A DNA stretch of 64,000 nt, from the NCBI GenBank assembly GCA_028289425.1, contig JANQPL010000018.1, positions 1-64,000 on the forward strand. Direction: 5' to 3'. The notes beneath the pieces were generated by a model. It was given only the letters and a program-made list of their open reading frames with translations. It was not told the DNA's origin and did not search any database. Each line of letters opens with the position of its first letter. The stretch's first letter is position 1. The DNA is from Alphaproteobacteria bacterium. GTDB taxonomy: Bacteria; Pseudomonadota; Alphaproteobacteria; JANQMY01. Both the position numbers and the translations under genes were made by a program. This document shows, in pieces, positions 17,373 through 27,159 of this stretch.

Positions 17373-18521
17373 TCACGATCCCGTTGGCGCCGCTAACGGC
17401 TCGTTTGATTTGCGTGCGAAGTATCGCGTGAACGGCAATCCGCCCCGGTCAATGATCAAGGCACACAGAATGATCGCAGCGATGGGGATTGCGTATTGGG
17501 CAATGTTCACCAGCGGGATCTTGTTGGCCGCACTTTGCACGCCCACGCCGCCCATGCGAATGGCAACGGCAAACAGAACACCAAGGCCGATGCGATTGAC
17601 ATAGCCGCGCCTAGAAAAATCACCGCCGATAAGCGCCGCCAAAGAGATCATCGCAAAGGCAATGGCGTAGAGCGGCGAGGCGAGCCGGTTGTGACCTTCC
17701 GCGATCAAGCGGTCCCAATATGCCGAATCCCAGGGATGGTTCGGATCGGGATAAAATAATTCGGGCAAGAAGCGTTCGCTGGTTTCTCGTGTGTGAACGC
17801 CGACCTCTTGTGTGAACTGACTCAAATCCAGCACATAGCGGTCAAACTGCAGGAACGCGATTTGGTTTTCGTTGTCGGCCGACTTGCGCTGCACATTGCC
17901 ATTGATCATCAGCAATCGCGGTCCGTCTTCGGTTTGCGCAACGGCACCGCGTTCCGCAAGATAGGTGACCGGTTCCGCCGCGTTGCGGTCGTCGTAGACA
18001 AGCAGACCTTTGATCTCACCAGTGGAATTCATTTCCCGCACATAAACAGTGAGCCCCTTGATGGGATTTGTGAACTGACCTTCGCGCAGAAGGAACGCCA
18101 CCAGGTCGGCACGGATCTCAAAGACGCGGTCTTTCATGGCACGCATGCCGGCCGGCATGAAATAGAGGTTCACCGCCAGCACAATCATGGCAACCAGCAG
18201 GCCAAGCGCGATGACCGGCTTTGCAATTCCCCAGCGGCCCATGCCGGCAGACCACATCACCACCAACTCGCTGTCCGTATGCAATCGGTTAAGCGCGTAG
18301 ATGGCGGCACAGAAAAACGACACAGGCAGGATGATGCCGAGCAAGCTTGGCATGACCAGAACGGAAAGCTCGATAAACGTGCCGGCGCTTTGACCTTGCT
18401 GGATCACCACGTCAAGAAGGCGCAGCGACTGGGTGAGCCAGACCAAGGCCGTTAACGCACAGGTGAAGAAAATCAACGGACCGGTGATCTGCCGGAAGAC
18501 ATAATATCCAAGACTGTTCAT
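17373..18521 (-). CDS. lptF: LPS export ABC transporter permease LptF
   Basis: This is the partner permease of LptG in the LptB2FG lipopolysaccharide exporter. Its 382 residues have the YjgP/YjgQ pattern of six membrane segments (three within 1-130, three after about 280) around a periplasmic beta-rich domain. It is the first gene of the six-gene minus-strand operon, so its promoter should lie in the 305-base spacer shared with the divergent pepA. Confidence 0.93.
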   Translation of the reverse strand: MNSLGYYVFRQITGPLIFFTCALTALVWLTQSLRLLDVVIQQGQSAGTFIELSVLVMPSLLGIILPVSFFCAAIYALNRLHTDSELVVMWSAGMGRWGIAKPVIALGLLVAMIVLAVNLYFMPAGMRAMKDRVFEIRADLVAFLLREGQFTNPIKGLTVYVREMNSTGEIKGLLVYDDRNAAEPVTYLAERGAVAQTEDGPRLLMINGNVQRKSADNENQIAFLQFDRYVLDLSQFTQEVGVHTRETSERFLPELFYPDPNHPWDSAYWDRLIAEGHNRLASPLYAIAFAMISLAALIGGDFSRRGYVNRIGLGVLFAVAIRMGGVGVQSAANKIPLVNIAQYAIPIAAIILCALIIDRGGLPFTRYFARKSNEPLAAPTGS

Positions 18522-18826
18522 AGCGTTCTGTTTTGTCGAACCGTCACTTCACACAAAGGGTCTGTCCAGCCGTGGCTGCCCGTCGGATGGACTTGGACTA
18601 TATTGTATGTCACAAAATCCATCAGCCTCTTTCCGAGGCGTCCCAAGTCGTTGATGCCGCAGGTGCCGTTAACTTTTGGCGCTGTGTGAGACACATGCGG
18701 GCGCCCGACGGAGAGCGCTCAAACCGCTGTTTTTCCTTCAGGAAATCTCATCCTAGCCGCCGATCAATTTGTCAACAAGATGGGAATGGCCACCGACCAT
18801 CCGCTTAGCCAGGAGCTGCCGAAAAA
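18522..18826. promoter_or_regulatory. Divergent spacer between lptF and pepA
   Basis: The two genes diverge from this 305-base region, so it must hold both promoters. An AT-rich patch near 18598-18616 contains actatattgta. I did not find a -35/-10 pair with correct spacing on either strand that I would defend. No gene is seen here. Confidence 0.4.
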
Positions 18827-20326
18827 ATGAACATCACATTCTCGAAACCAGGATTCCCAAAAGTCAGCGCGCTGCTCGTTCCGGTGCCTTCGGGACGCAA
18901 GTTGTCGGGGATTGCCGCGGAATGGGATAAAAAGTCCGGCGGTGCGATCGCCAAAGCGGCGAAAGCGGCCGATTTTTCGGGCGATAGCGGCCAATCTGTG
19001 GAGGTCTTGGCACCGCAAGGGTTTACTGCCGACCGCATTTTGCTGTTTGGCATCGGGGATCCGGCCAAAGTCGGCGAGAAAGAGGCGCGATCCCTCGGTG
19101 GACGGATTACCGCAAGGCTCTCATCCCTGGGCGTGAAAACCGCCGCGGTTGCTGCAGAGCCGCCTGCAAAAGTTAAGCTGCCTGCGGAGGATTTCGCGGC
19201 GGCCGTTGCGGAAGGGGTGCTGTTGCGCAGCTACCGGTTTGACGTTTACAGAACCAAAGCAAGCAAAGGCAAAAAGCCGTCATTGGAAAAGTTAACGGTC
19301 ATGACCGACGCCTTGCCGAAAGCGCGGTCCAGGTGGGCCGCACGGCGGTCGGTTACGGAAGGCGTGTTCTTCGCACGCGATTTGGTTTCCGAACCTGCCA
19401 ATGTTCTGTACCCAAAGGAATTTGCAACGCGCGCCAAGTCGCTCACCAAGCTTGGTGTCAAGGTCGAGGTGCTTGGCGAAAAGCAAATGGAAAGACTCGG
19501 CATGGGGTCATTGTTGGGTGTGGGCCGGGGCAGCCAGCACGAAAGTCAGCTTGTGGTGATGCAATGGCTCGGGGCCTCAAATAAAAAGGCACAGCCGGTC
19601 GCTTTCATCGGCAAAGGGGTGACGTTCGATACGGGCGGCATTTCCCTCAAACCGTCCGCCGGCATGGGCGAGATGAAATACGACATGGGGGGTGCCGGCA
19701 CGGTCACCGGGCTGATGCATGCACTGGCCGGCCGCAAAGCGAAAGCAAATGTGATCGGCATTATCGGACTGGTTGAAAACATGCCGGACGGTACGGCGCA
19801 GCGCCCGGGGGATGTGGTCACGTCCATGTCGGGCCAAACGATCGAAGTGTTGAACACGGATGCGGAAGGACGCCTGGTTCTGGCGGACGCACTTTGGTAT
19901 TGCCAGAACCGCTTCAAGCCCAAATTCATGATCGATCTGGCAACTCTTACGGGCGCGATCATCATCTCGTTGGGCACGCACAAAGCGGGACTGTTCGCAA
20001 GCAATGACGAGCTTGCCGATCGTTTGTTTGAAACGGGCAACAAAGTGGATGAGACGGTTTGGCGGTTGCCGCTGGAAGACACCTATGACCGCACCATTAA
20101 CTCACAAATCGCCGATATGCAGAACATCAGCGATGGCCGTGGCGCTGGATCGATTACCGCCGCCCAATTCCTGCAGCGTTTCACCAACAAGGTGCCGTGG
20201 GCTCATTTGGATATTGCCGGCACGGCCTGGACCAAGGCCGACAAGCCGCTGTGCCCCAAAGGGGCGACGGGATTCGGCGTGCGCCTGCTAGATCGGCTGG
20301 TATCGGACTACTACGAGGGCCGCTAA
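18827..20326 (+). CDS. pepA: Leucyl aminopeptidase (M17)
   Basis: This M17 enzyme removes N-terminal residues from peptides using two metal ions and in some bacteria also binds DNA. The 499-residue protein keeps all metal and catalytic residues: K263, D268 (GVTFDTGG), K275, D286, and D345, E347 and R349 in the family signature NTDAEGRL. The start follows an aggagct ribosome binding site. holC comes 15 bases downstream, a pairing common in Alphaproteobacteria and gammaproteobacteria. Confidence 0.96.
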   Translation: MNITFSKPGFPKVSALLVPVPSGRKLSGIAAEWDKKSGGAIAKAAKAADFSGDSGQSVEVLAPQGFTADRILLFGIGDPAKVGEKEARSLGGRITARLSSLGVKTAAVAAEPPAKVKLPAEDFAAAVAEGVLLRSYRFDVYRTKASKGKKPSLEKLTVMTDALPKARSRWAARRSVTEGVFFARDLVSEPANVLYPKEFATRAKSLTKLGVKVEVLGEKQMERLGMGSLLGVGRGSQHESQLVVMQWLGASNKKAQPVAFIGKGVTFDTGGISLKPSAGMGEMKYDMGGAGTVTGLMHALAGRKAKANVIGIIGLVENMPDGTAQRPGDVVTSMSGQTIEVLNTDAEGRLVLADALWYCQNRFKPKFMIDLATLTGAIIISLGTHKAGLFASNDELADRLFETGNKVDETVWRLPLEDTYDRTINSQIADMQNISDGRGAGSITAAQFLQRFTNKVPWAHLDIAGTAWTKADKPLCPKGATGFGVRLLDRLVSDYYEGR

Positions 20327-20341
20327 CGCAAGGACTGCACC

Positions 20342-20806
20342 ATGACGGAGGTCTGGTTCTATCACTTGGAACGCGCCACGCTTGAGCGGGTCCTGCCGGG
20401 CTTGCTCGAAAAGACTTTGGAGCGGGGATGGCGCGCTTTGATTGTCGCCGGTTCGGAAGAACGCGCCGACATGATTGATAGCTTTCTGTGGACCTACCGA
20501 GACGAATCCTTTCTGCCGCATGGGCGCACCGGCCAGCTTCAGGCGCCGGACCAGCCCGTCTTGATCGGTACCGACGTATCGGTCCAGAACGGCGCCAACC
20601 TTATTTTCTTTGTGGACGGCGCTCGTCCGTCGGATTGGCAAGCGCCGGATGTACAGGAGCGTGACCGATGCATCTTCATCTTTGATGGAAATCTAGATGC
20701 GGCGGTGGCGGCGGCCCGGGAAGACTGGACGGGCGCCAAGGAGGCCGGTCATGAAGTCACTTATTGGCAGCAAGCCGCCAACGGCAAATGGGAAAAACGT
20801 GCTTAG
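20342..20806 (+). CDS. holC: DNA polymerase III subunit chi
   Basis: Chi links the clamp loader to single-strand DNA-binding protein. The 154-residue protein shows the family's opening (VWFYHLERATLERVLPGLLEK), the DSFLWTY segment and a FVDG region, and it follows pepA as in many genomes. Its stop interlocks with that of the convergent ABC-F gene through the four bases TTAG at 20803-20806. Confidence 0.92.
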   Translation: MTEVWFYHLERATLERVLPGLLEKTLERGWRALIVAGSEERADMIDSFLWTYRDESFLPHGRTGQLQAPDQPVLIGTDVSVQNGANLIFFVDGARPSDWQAPDVQERDRCIFIFDGNLDAAVAAAREDWTGAKEAGHEVTYWQQAANGKWEKRA

Positions 20807-22692
20807 GACGTTTCAGTTTCGGATTGCGCCGCTTCAAAGTGTTCCTGAGCGACCATCCATTCGGCCTCTTTAGTTTCCATGCGCTTTTGCAAATCACCAC
20901 GCTGCCGGGTTAGATCCTGCACGCGACCCGGATCATCCGTGTAAAGCGTTTCATCGGCAAGCGTTGCATCGATGGTTGAGATTTCCGATTCAATTGCGGC
21001 GATTTCACGTTCGAGCTGCGTCACCTTTTTCTTGAGGGGCGCAAGCTCTGCGCGTTTGCGGGCCGTCACCCGGCGCTGTTCCTTCTTGTCATTGGCGCTC
21101 TTTGTAGAAGCTTCCGGATTGTCGTCGCGCTCTTTTCGCAAGACCAAATCTTGATAGGCTTGAAGATCTTCTTCATAGGGGCGTACCGTTCCGTCCGCCA
21201 CAAGCCACAAGCGGTCGACACATGTTTCAATTAAATGGATGTCGTGACTGATCAGGATGACGGCGCCCCCATAATCGTTCAATGCATGGATGAGCGATTC
21301 ACGCGTGTCCACGTCCAAATGGTTTGTGGGCTCGTCCAAAATCAACATATGCGGCGCATGGAGGGTAGCAAGGCCCAACAGGAGCCGGGCGCGCTCGCCG
21401 CCGGAAAGAACTGCGATGGGAGTTTCAAACTTCTCCGCGCCGAACCCCATACCGCCTAGTTTGGTTCGTAGTTCCCCGGTGGAGAGATCCGGCAAGAGAG
21501 TCGCGATCTCGCTAAGCGGCGTGCCGTCTTCATTCATCTCGTCAAGTTGATGCTGTGCGAAATAGCCCACTTGAAGCTTGCGGTCGCGAATGAGTTTGCC
21601 GTCGAACACCTCAAGGCGGCCGGCGAACAGCTTTGCCAGCGTCGATTTGCCGTTGCCGTTTTTGCCCAGCAAGGCAATCCGGTCGTCCATATCAATGCGG
21701 AAATTGAGTCCGCCCAGGATCGGCGTGTCGGCCGCGTAGCCGGTTGAGGCGTTTTCCACTGTCAGAATGGGCGGGGCCAGTTCTTTTGGTTGCGGCAGAG
21801 TAATGGGGCGGATGGCGCTGTCGACAATGGCCGATATGGGTTCAAGCTTTGCCAGCGCTTTCAGGCGGCTTTGGGCTTGTCTTGCCTTCGATGCCTTGTA
21901 CCGAAAGCGTTCGACGAACTTCTCCATATGTTTCCGCTGGGCATCCTGCTTTTCCCGAAGCTTGACCAAATGTTCTTGCTGCAGCGCCCGTGTTTTCTCG
22001 AAACGATCGTATCCGCCCGTAAACAGCGACAGTTTGCGGTCGTTCAAATGAAGAATACTCTGTACGGAGGAATTGAGCAGCGTGCGATCGTGGCTGACAA
22101 TTAGGATTGTATGCGGATAATTTCGCAAATAGGTTTTGAGCCAGATTGTGCCTTCCAAATCGAGATAGTTGGTCGGTTCGTCCAAGAGCAGCACGTCCGG
22201 CGCCGTAAACAGAAGGCCGGCGAGGGCCACACGCATGCGCCATCCCCCGGAGAAGGACGCGCAGGGCTGCTGTTGATCTTCTTCCGAGAAGCCCAGCCCC
22301 GCCAAGATCGATGCGGCACGCGCGGGAGCGCTGTGAGCCCCGATATCGTCGAGCCTCAAATGTATATCCGTAATTCTTTGGGGATCGGTCGCCGTTTCCG
22401 CTTCCGCCAGCAGTGCGGTGCGCTCCGTGTCAAAGCCGAGCACAGTCTCCAACAGAGTTTCCGGACCGTCCGGGGCTTCTTGGCGCAGACGCCCAATGCG
22501 CCACCCCGTCGGCACGGTCACCTCGCCCTGATCGGCATGGAGCGTCCCTGAGATGATATTGAGAAGTGTCGTTTTGCCGACGCCATTGCGCCCCACCAAC
22601 CCGACTTTATGGCCGGCCGGGATGGTCGCGCCGGCGCCGTCTAGCAGCAGCCGTCCTTCAATCCGGAATACAATGTCTGTCAGTTGGAGCAT
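20803..22692 (-). CDS. ABC-F family ATPase
   Basis: ABC-F proteins are soluble ATPases that act on the ribosome or in genome stability and are not transporters. Two nucleotide-binding domains are present: Walker A GRNGVGKTT and GKNGNGKST, signatures SFSGGWRMR and LSGGERAR, and LLDEPTNYLD and LDEPTNHLD. A basic linker joins them, and the C terminus is a coiled coil. The tail favours the Uup/YheS branch. I place the start at the ATG at 22692, which fits the family opening MLQLTDI. A GTG five codons upstream is possible. Confidence 0.92.
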   Translation of the reverse strand: MLQLTDIVFRIEGRLLLDGAGATIPAGHKVGLVGRNGVGKTTLLNIISGTLHADQGEVTVPTGWRIGRLRQEAPDGPETLLETVLGFDTERTALLAEAETATDPQRITDIHLRLDDIGAHSAPARAASILAGLGFSEEDQQQPCASFSGGWRMRVALAGLLFTAPDVLLLDEPTNYLDLEGTIWLKTYLRNYPHTILIVSHDRTLLNSSVQSILHLNDRKLSLFTGGYDRFEKTRALQQEHLVKLREKQDAQRKHMEKFVERFRYKASKARQAQSRLKALAKLEPISAIVDSAIRPITLPQPKELAPPILTVENASTGYAADTPILGGLNFRIDMDDRIALLGKNGNGKSTLAKLFAGRLEVFDGKLIRDRKLQVGYFAQHQLDEMNEDGTPLSEIATLLPDLSTGELRTKLGGMGFGAEKFETPIAVLSGGERARLLLGLATLHAPHMLILDEPTNHLDVDTRESLIHALNDYGGAVILISHDIHLIETCVDRLWLVADGTVRPYEEDLQAYQDLVLRKERDDNPEASTKSANDKKEQRRVTARKRAELAPLKKKVTQLEREIAAIESEISTIDATLADETLYTDDPGRVQDLTRQRGDLQKRMETKEAEWMVAQEHFEAAQSETETS

Positions 22693-22748
22693 GCGGCTTA
22701 TTATCACCGCATGTCACGCGCGCCCAGTGGGTGCTTGCCCCTGCTCGA

Positions 22749-22772
22749 TGGCGCCGCTATAACCCGGCGCCA
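22749..22772. promoter_or_regulatory. 7-bp inverted repeat around a TATAAC box ahead of ndk
   Basis: tggcgcc (22749-22755) and ggcgcca (22766-22772) flank gctataaccc, whose TATAAC could be a -10 element. The ndk start lies 26 bases further on. An operator or stem-loop overlapping the promoter is possible. No -35 box was convincingly matched. Confidence 0.25.
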
Positions 22773-22797
22773 ATAGATTTAGCAGGGGACCGAAACC

Positions 22798-23220
22798 ATG
22801 TCTGCAGAACGCACGCTGTCCATCATTAAGCCGGATGCCACCCGCCGCAACCTCACCGGCCAGATCAATGCCCGGTTTGAAGAGGCGGGCTTGCGGATTG
22901 TCGCGCAAAAACGCGTGCGGCTCACCCGTGAACAAGCGGAAGGCTTCTACGCGGTCCACCGGGAACGGCCTTTCTTCAATGACCTGTGCACTTTTATGAC
23001 CTCAGGCCCTGTGGTTGTTCAGGTGCTCGAAGGCGAAAATGCCATTCTCAAGAACCGGGAAGTCATGGGCGCTACGAACCCGTCCGAAGCGGCTGCGGGC
23101 ACCATCCGTAAGGATTTTGCTGAATCGATTGAAGCAAATTCAGTGCACGGGTCCGATGCCCCCGAAACGGCCGCTGTTGAGATCTCGTACTTCTTCTCAG
23201 ACATCGAAATCGTCGGCTAA
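22798..23220 (+). CDS. ndk: Nucleoside diphosphate kinase
   Basis: It balances nucleoside triphosphate pools through a phosphohistidine intermediate. The 140-residue protein has the start motif [11 protein letters not shown], the [15 protein letters not shown] segment and the active-site H117 in NSVHGSDAP. Length is normal. Its TAA stop interlocks with the TAG of the convergent purN through CTAA at 23217-23220. Confidence 0.98.
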   Translation: MSAERTLSIIKPDATRRNLTGQINARFEEAGLRIVAQKRVRLTREQAEGFYAVHRERPFFNDLCTFMTSGPVVVQVLEGENAILKNREVMGATNPSEAAAGTIRKDFAESIEANSVHGSDAPETAAVEISYFFSDIEIVG

Positions 23221-23870
23221 CGCAGTGGACTGATCATCGGGGCCGAAAAACCCTCCGCAGCGTCCCGGAAAGTGACGTCGTCGCCGTTAATGGTGATGGT
23301 CCCTTCGGCGATACCTTTCACGACTTTTGGGTATAGGGTGTGTTCCGCGGTCAAAACGCGGGCGGCAAGGCTATCCGCGGTGTCATCGGGCAACACCGGC
23401 ACCGCCGCCTGCGCAATGATCGGACCGTCATCCATTTCTGCCCTTACATAATGGATGGTGCAGCCGCTGATCCTTGCCCCTGCTTCCAAAACTTGTTCGT
23501 GTACATGCAGCCCTTTGAAGGCGGGCAAAAGGGACGGGTGAATGTTTATTTGCCGGTTGAACCAATGATCGACGAAGCCGGCTGTCAGCAACCGCATGAA
23601 GCCGGCATTGCACACCAGGTCTACCTGCCGCGATTCCAACGCATCCGTCAGGTCGGTTTCGAACGCCTCCCGGCTGTCATAGGATTTATGGGGTATGCTG
23701 ACGGTTTCGATTTTTGCGGATTTGGCGCGATCTAAGCCAGGGGCGTGTGGCTTGTTCGAAATAACGCAAGCAATCTCCGCCGGAAAGTCGCTGTCGGCGC
23801 AGGCATCGATGAGTGATTGAAGGTTGGAACCGCGACCGGAAATGAGGACACCAAGTCGAAATTTAGACAT
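23217..23870 (-). CDS. purN: Phosphoribosylglycinamide formyltransferase
   Basis: PurN formylates glycinamide ribonucleotide with 10-formyltetrahydrofolate in purine synthesis. The 217-residue protein has SGRGSNLQ near the start (phosphate binding), [12 protein letters not shown] with the catalytic histidine, and the D in EMDDGPII. The ATG lies inside the end of purM (ATGTCTAA, an eight-base overlap), indicating translational coupling of the purM-purN pair. Confidence 0.97.
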   Translation of the reverse strand: MSKFRLGVLISGRGSNLQSLIDACADSDFPAEIACVISNKPHAPGLDRAKSAKIETVSIPHKSYDSREAFETDLTDALESRQVDLVCNAGFMRLLTAGFVDHWFNRQINIHPSLLPAFKGLHVHEQVLEAGARISGCTIHYVRAEMDDGPIIAQAAVPVLPDDTADSLAARVLTAEHTLYPKVVKGIAEGTITINGDDVTFRDAAEGFSAPMISPLR

Positions 23871-24960
23871 GGCCGGCTTGCTGAAAATCTATGGTGCCCA
23901 CATAGGCGGTCATTGAAGGGGCGCCATCATTATTGGCCACCAATTGACCGACGATGTGGGCATCTTCGCCGTCAGCATGAAGTGTCGATACGACACTTGG
24001 GGCCAAGTCAGCAGCGACCACCAACACCATACCGATGCCGCAATTGAAGGTCCGGAGCATTTCCTGTTCGGAAATCTTTCCGGTTGCCGCGAGCCAGCCA
24101 AAAATGGGGGGTGGCTTGATCGCCGCGAGATCGATCTGCGCATCCAAATGGGCCGGTAAAACGCGAGGCACATTCTCCGTCAGTCCGCCGCCTGTGACAT
24201 GGGCCGCCGCCTTGAACTGAGATTGCGCCATCATCCCCAACAGGGGCTTTGCATAGATCTTGGTGGGCGTGAGCAGCGTGTCGAGAAGTGTTTCGCCCTC
24301 GAAGGGTGCGGACGGGTCCACGTCAAAATCGTCGAGCAGTTTGCGAACTAAGGAATAGCCGTTGGAGTGAAGGCCCGAGGACCTCACGCCAATGAGGACA
24401 TCACCGGCGGCCAAATCGTTGGTGCGCGGCAATAGCTTGTCGCGCTCTACCGCTCCAACCGAGAAGCCCGCGAGATCATAATCCTTCCCAGCATAATGGC
24501 CCGGCATTTCGGCAGTCTCGCCACCGATAAGCGCGCAGCCCGCCTGGCGGCACCCGTGCGCCACGCCTGAAACGATGTCTCGGGCGACGGGGGGCTCAAG
24601 TTTGCCGGTGGCGAGATAGTCTAAAAAGAAGAGAGGCGTTGCCCCTTGGACGATCAAATCGTTAACGCACATGGCAACCAGATCGACCCCAATCGTGTCG
24701 TGGCGGTTGTGATCGATTGCCAATCTCAGCTTGGTGCCCACGCCGTCGGTGGCTGCCACCAGAAGCGGATCCGACATGCCCAAGGCATTGAGGTCAAAAA
24801 TGCCCCCAAATCCGCCAAGGTTGGAATCTGCGCCCGGCCGACGCGTAGAGGCAGCCAGGTCCTTGATGGCGTCCACTAAATCGTTGCCCGCCTTAATGTC
24901 GACACCAGCATTTGCATATGTATATGGGCTCGGCTGCGATTTGGGGGTCGCTTTAACCAT
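23863..24960 (-). CDS. purM: Phosphoribosylformylglycinamidine cyclo-ligase
   Basis: PurM closes the imidazole ring to make aminoimidazole ribonucleotide using ATP. The 365 residues include the [11 protein letters not shown] opening, the DGVGTKL motif, and GGETAEMPG and GEGLTEN-like (here [10 protein letters not shown]) segments of the PurM/AIRS fold. It is translated ahead of purN with an eight-base overlap and diverges from the DUF2066 gene across 168 bases. Confidence 0.97.
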   Translation of the reverse strand: MVKATPKSQPSPYTYANAGVDIKAGNDLVDAIKDLAASTRRPGADSNLGGFGGIFDLNALGMSDPLLVAATDGVGTKLRLAIDHNRHDTIGVDLVAMCVNDLIVQGATPLFFLDYLATGKLEPPVARDIVSGVAHGCRQAGCALIGGETAEMPGHYAGKDYDLAGFSVGAVERDKLLPRTNDLAAGDVLIGVRSSGLHSNGYSLVRKLLDDFDVDPSAPFEGETLLDTLLTPTKIYAKPLLGMMAQSQFKAAAHVTGGGLTENVPRVLPAHLDAQIDLAAIKPPPIFGWLAATGKISEQEMLRTFNCGIGMVLVVAADLAPSVVSTLHADGEDAHIVGQLVANNDGAPSMTAYVGTIDFQQAGHV

Positions 24961-25128
24961 GTTTGTTTCCTAATTTGCGAACCGGGCAGGGCATATTAGC
25001 GCGCCGACAGCTTTAAGCGGCTGGAGGCTGCCGCACAATATGTTTGTTTAAGCTGATAAAGACCCAACGAGAGCCCTTTTTGTGATTGGTGCAAGTGTTA
25101 TAGTGGTCGACTTACGGGGGATACTGTC

Positions 25129-26469
25129 GTGAACTCTTTCAAAATCGCTTGCGCGCTCGCCGCCATGCTCCTTGTCGTCTCTGTACCTGGATTCGCGGTG
25201 GCCGAAGAAGCCGAAATCTTCACCGTCCGTGATGTGGAGGTGGATGCCACCGCGGAGGCCGCAGCAAAAGCGCGGGATATTGCGATCGCGCAAGGTCAGC
25301 GTATTGCGCTTCGTGACCTGTTGCGTCGCCTGACACTCAAGGATGATTGGGAGCGGCTGCCCCAGCCGTCCGGTGCCGAGATCACGTCCCTGATCAAGGG
25401 GTTTGAGGTTGAAGAAGAGAAAAACAGCCAAACCCGCTATTTGGGTAAGCTGTCCTTCGCGTTTAAGGCCGGCAATGTAAGGAGCCTTTTGCGTCGCTAT
25501 GACATTCCCTTCAGTGAAATACGGGCCAAGGCCACACTGCTGATCCCGGTTTACTCGACGGAAGATGGGCCGATCATTTGGGCTGAAGAAAACCTTTGGG
25601 CCGAAACCTGGTCCAAAAGCGGTTTTGCCCAGGCCCTTGCGCCAATTGTCATGCCGCTGGGAGATCTGGAGGATATAGCAGCAATTTCTCCCCAATCGGT
25701 TGGAACGGCGGATTGGAACCAGCTTGGGCCGGTGGCCGCGCGCTATGGCGCCGGGGATGTGATAATCCCGCAGGCGACAACCATTGATGAGCCGGGTGGC
25801 GTTATCACCTCGGTCGATGTGGTGCAGATGTCCGCTAACGGTACCAGCCAATATTCCGTCTCGTTCTCCGCTGCCACTGAAGAGGAAACTCTACTGGAAG
25901 CCGTCAACTCGATCGGCGGGGAGAAGCAGGAAAGCTGGAAGCGCCGCACCATCATTCAATACGGCAGCGAGGACATATTCGAAGCCACGATTGTATTTCG
26001 GTCATTTAACGAATGGCTGAGCATTCGGCAGCGCTTGGCTGATATTCCCTCGATCACCGAATTGCATTTGGTCGGGCTCACGGTAGAAGGCGCCCAGGTC
26101 AATATGAAGATTGCCGGATCGCTTGAAAATCTGTCGATTGCGCTGGCGCAGTCTGACCTTGAGCTGTTGGACGCGACCCGATTCTTGTTGATCAGGCCGA
26201 GATCCGCCGATACCGCGCAGAAAGCGACGAACTCGTTCTCACCGGCGTTCCAGCAGGTGGCACGCGCCGTCCCAGGAATTAGCGCCCCGACCGGCTATGG
26301 CGAAGCGACGGGAGACATTCAGCCATGGATACCCGGTACCGGATCGTTGCCAGTGGTTGGCGGAAGCGGCGATTTGTACTATCAGCAACCGGAAGCTGGA
26401 TATCCGTCGCAGGGCCAAGAGGCTGAGGCAGTCCGACAATTTGAAGAAATTGCACCGCTTGGTGATTGA
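25129..26469 (+). CDS. DUF2066-containing secreted protein of unknown function
   Basis: The 446-residue protein starts at GTG and has a clear signal peptide (hydrophobic core about 7-23, cleavage near GFAVAEEA). The DUF2066 region spans about 25-250. The tail is rich in Gly, Pro and Gln and looks unstructured. DUF2066 proteins are widespread in Proteobacteria next to purM and hda, and no reaction is known. It precedes the phosphatidyltransferase gene by 48 bases and probably shares its transcript. A periplasmic location is inferred. Confidence 0.85.
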   Translation: MNSFKIACALAAMLLVVSVPGFAVAEEAEIFTVRDVEVDATAEAAAKARDIAIAQGQRIALRDLLRRLTLKDDWERLPQPSGAEITSLIKGFEVEEEKNSQTRYLGKLSFAFKAGNVRSLLRRYDIPFSEIRAKATLLIPVYSTEDGPIIWAEENLWAETWSKSGFAQALAPIVMPLGDLEDIAAISPQSVGTADWNQLGPVAARYGAGDVIIPQATTIDEPGGVITSVDVVQMSANGTSQYSVSFSAATEEETLLEAVNSIGGEKQESWKRRTIIQYGSEDIFEATIVFRSFNEWLSIRQRLADIPSITELHLVGLTVEGAQVNMKIAGSLENLSIALAQSDLELLDATRFLLIRPRSADTAQKATNSFSPAFQQVARAVPGISAPTGYGEATGDIQPWIPGTGSLPVVGGSGDLYYQQPEAGYPSQGQEAEAVRQFEEIAPLGD

Positions 26470-26517
26470 CGGATAGCGGCAGAGCCACCGGCACTCAAAA
26501 AATAAGACGGCGGACCT

Positions 26518-27108
26518 GTGACAATTCCGAATATCATCACGCTTGGGCGCATCATCTGTGTACCAATTATAATTTGGCTGATCTTGAGCGGGGCCTATCT
26601 TGCTGCGTTCGGCATATTTGTGTTTGCCGGCGTATCCGACGCCCTGGACGGGTGGATTGCAAAAAACTTTAATGCCGCAACGCAGTTAGGCGCCTATCTG
26701 GACCCGATCGCCGACAAGGCCTTGCTGGTGAGTATATATGTGACGCTGGGGCTACAAGAAGCGCTGGCGTCGTGGCTGGTTATTCTGGTCGTCTCACGTG
26801 ATGTTCTGATCATCGGGGCGGTGTTGCTGTCGATCCTTATTGGGCAACGGTTGGTTGTTGCCCCACTTATGATCAGCAAGGTGAACACCACATTTCAAAT
26901 AGTTCTCGCCGCGTGCGTGCTGGGGGCATTGGCGTTTGGATTTACCGCGGCCGATATCCTCATTGACAGCGAATGGGCGACCGTGCTGATCGCAGATGTG
27001 GTGTTCGGGCTGAGTGTCTTGGTAGGGGTAACGACCGTGTGGTCCGGAGGCAGTTATCTCCGCGTCTGGACTCAGTCCGTTTCGGCGTCCGATATTGGAG
27101 GCCGGTGA
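26518..27108 (+). CDS. CDP-alcohol phosphatidyltransferase family protein
   Basis: These membrane enzymes join a CDP-diacylglycerol phosphatidyl group to an alcohol in phospholipid synthesis. The 196-residue protein has about five membrane segments and most of the family motif: D41, D44-G45, A48, then G58, D62 and D66. The usual arginine after the alanine is K49. The opening TIPNIITLGRI resembles phosphatidylglycerophosphate synthase, but it may be a second, shorter paralogue. The start is GTG. It sits between the DUF2066 gene and hdaA. Confidence 0.88.
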   Translation: MTIPNIITLGRIICVPIIIWLILSGAYLAAFGIFVFAGVSDALDGWIAKNFNAATQLGAYLDPIADKALLVSIYVTLGLQEALASWLVILVVSRDVLIIGAVLLSILIGQRLVVAPLMISKVNTTFQIVLAACVLGALAFGFTAADILIDSEWATVLIADVVFGLSVLVGVTTVWSGGSYLRVWTQSVSASDIGGR

Positions 27109-27159
27109 TCATCATGTCGGCCTAAGTGAACAAATACACCTGACCAAATTCGACTGGGT

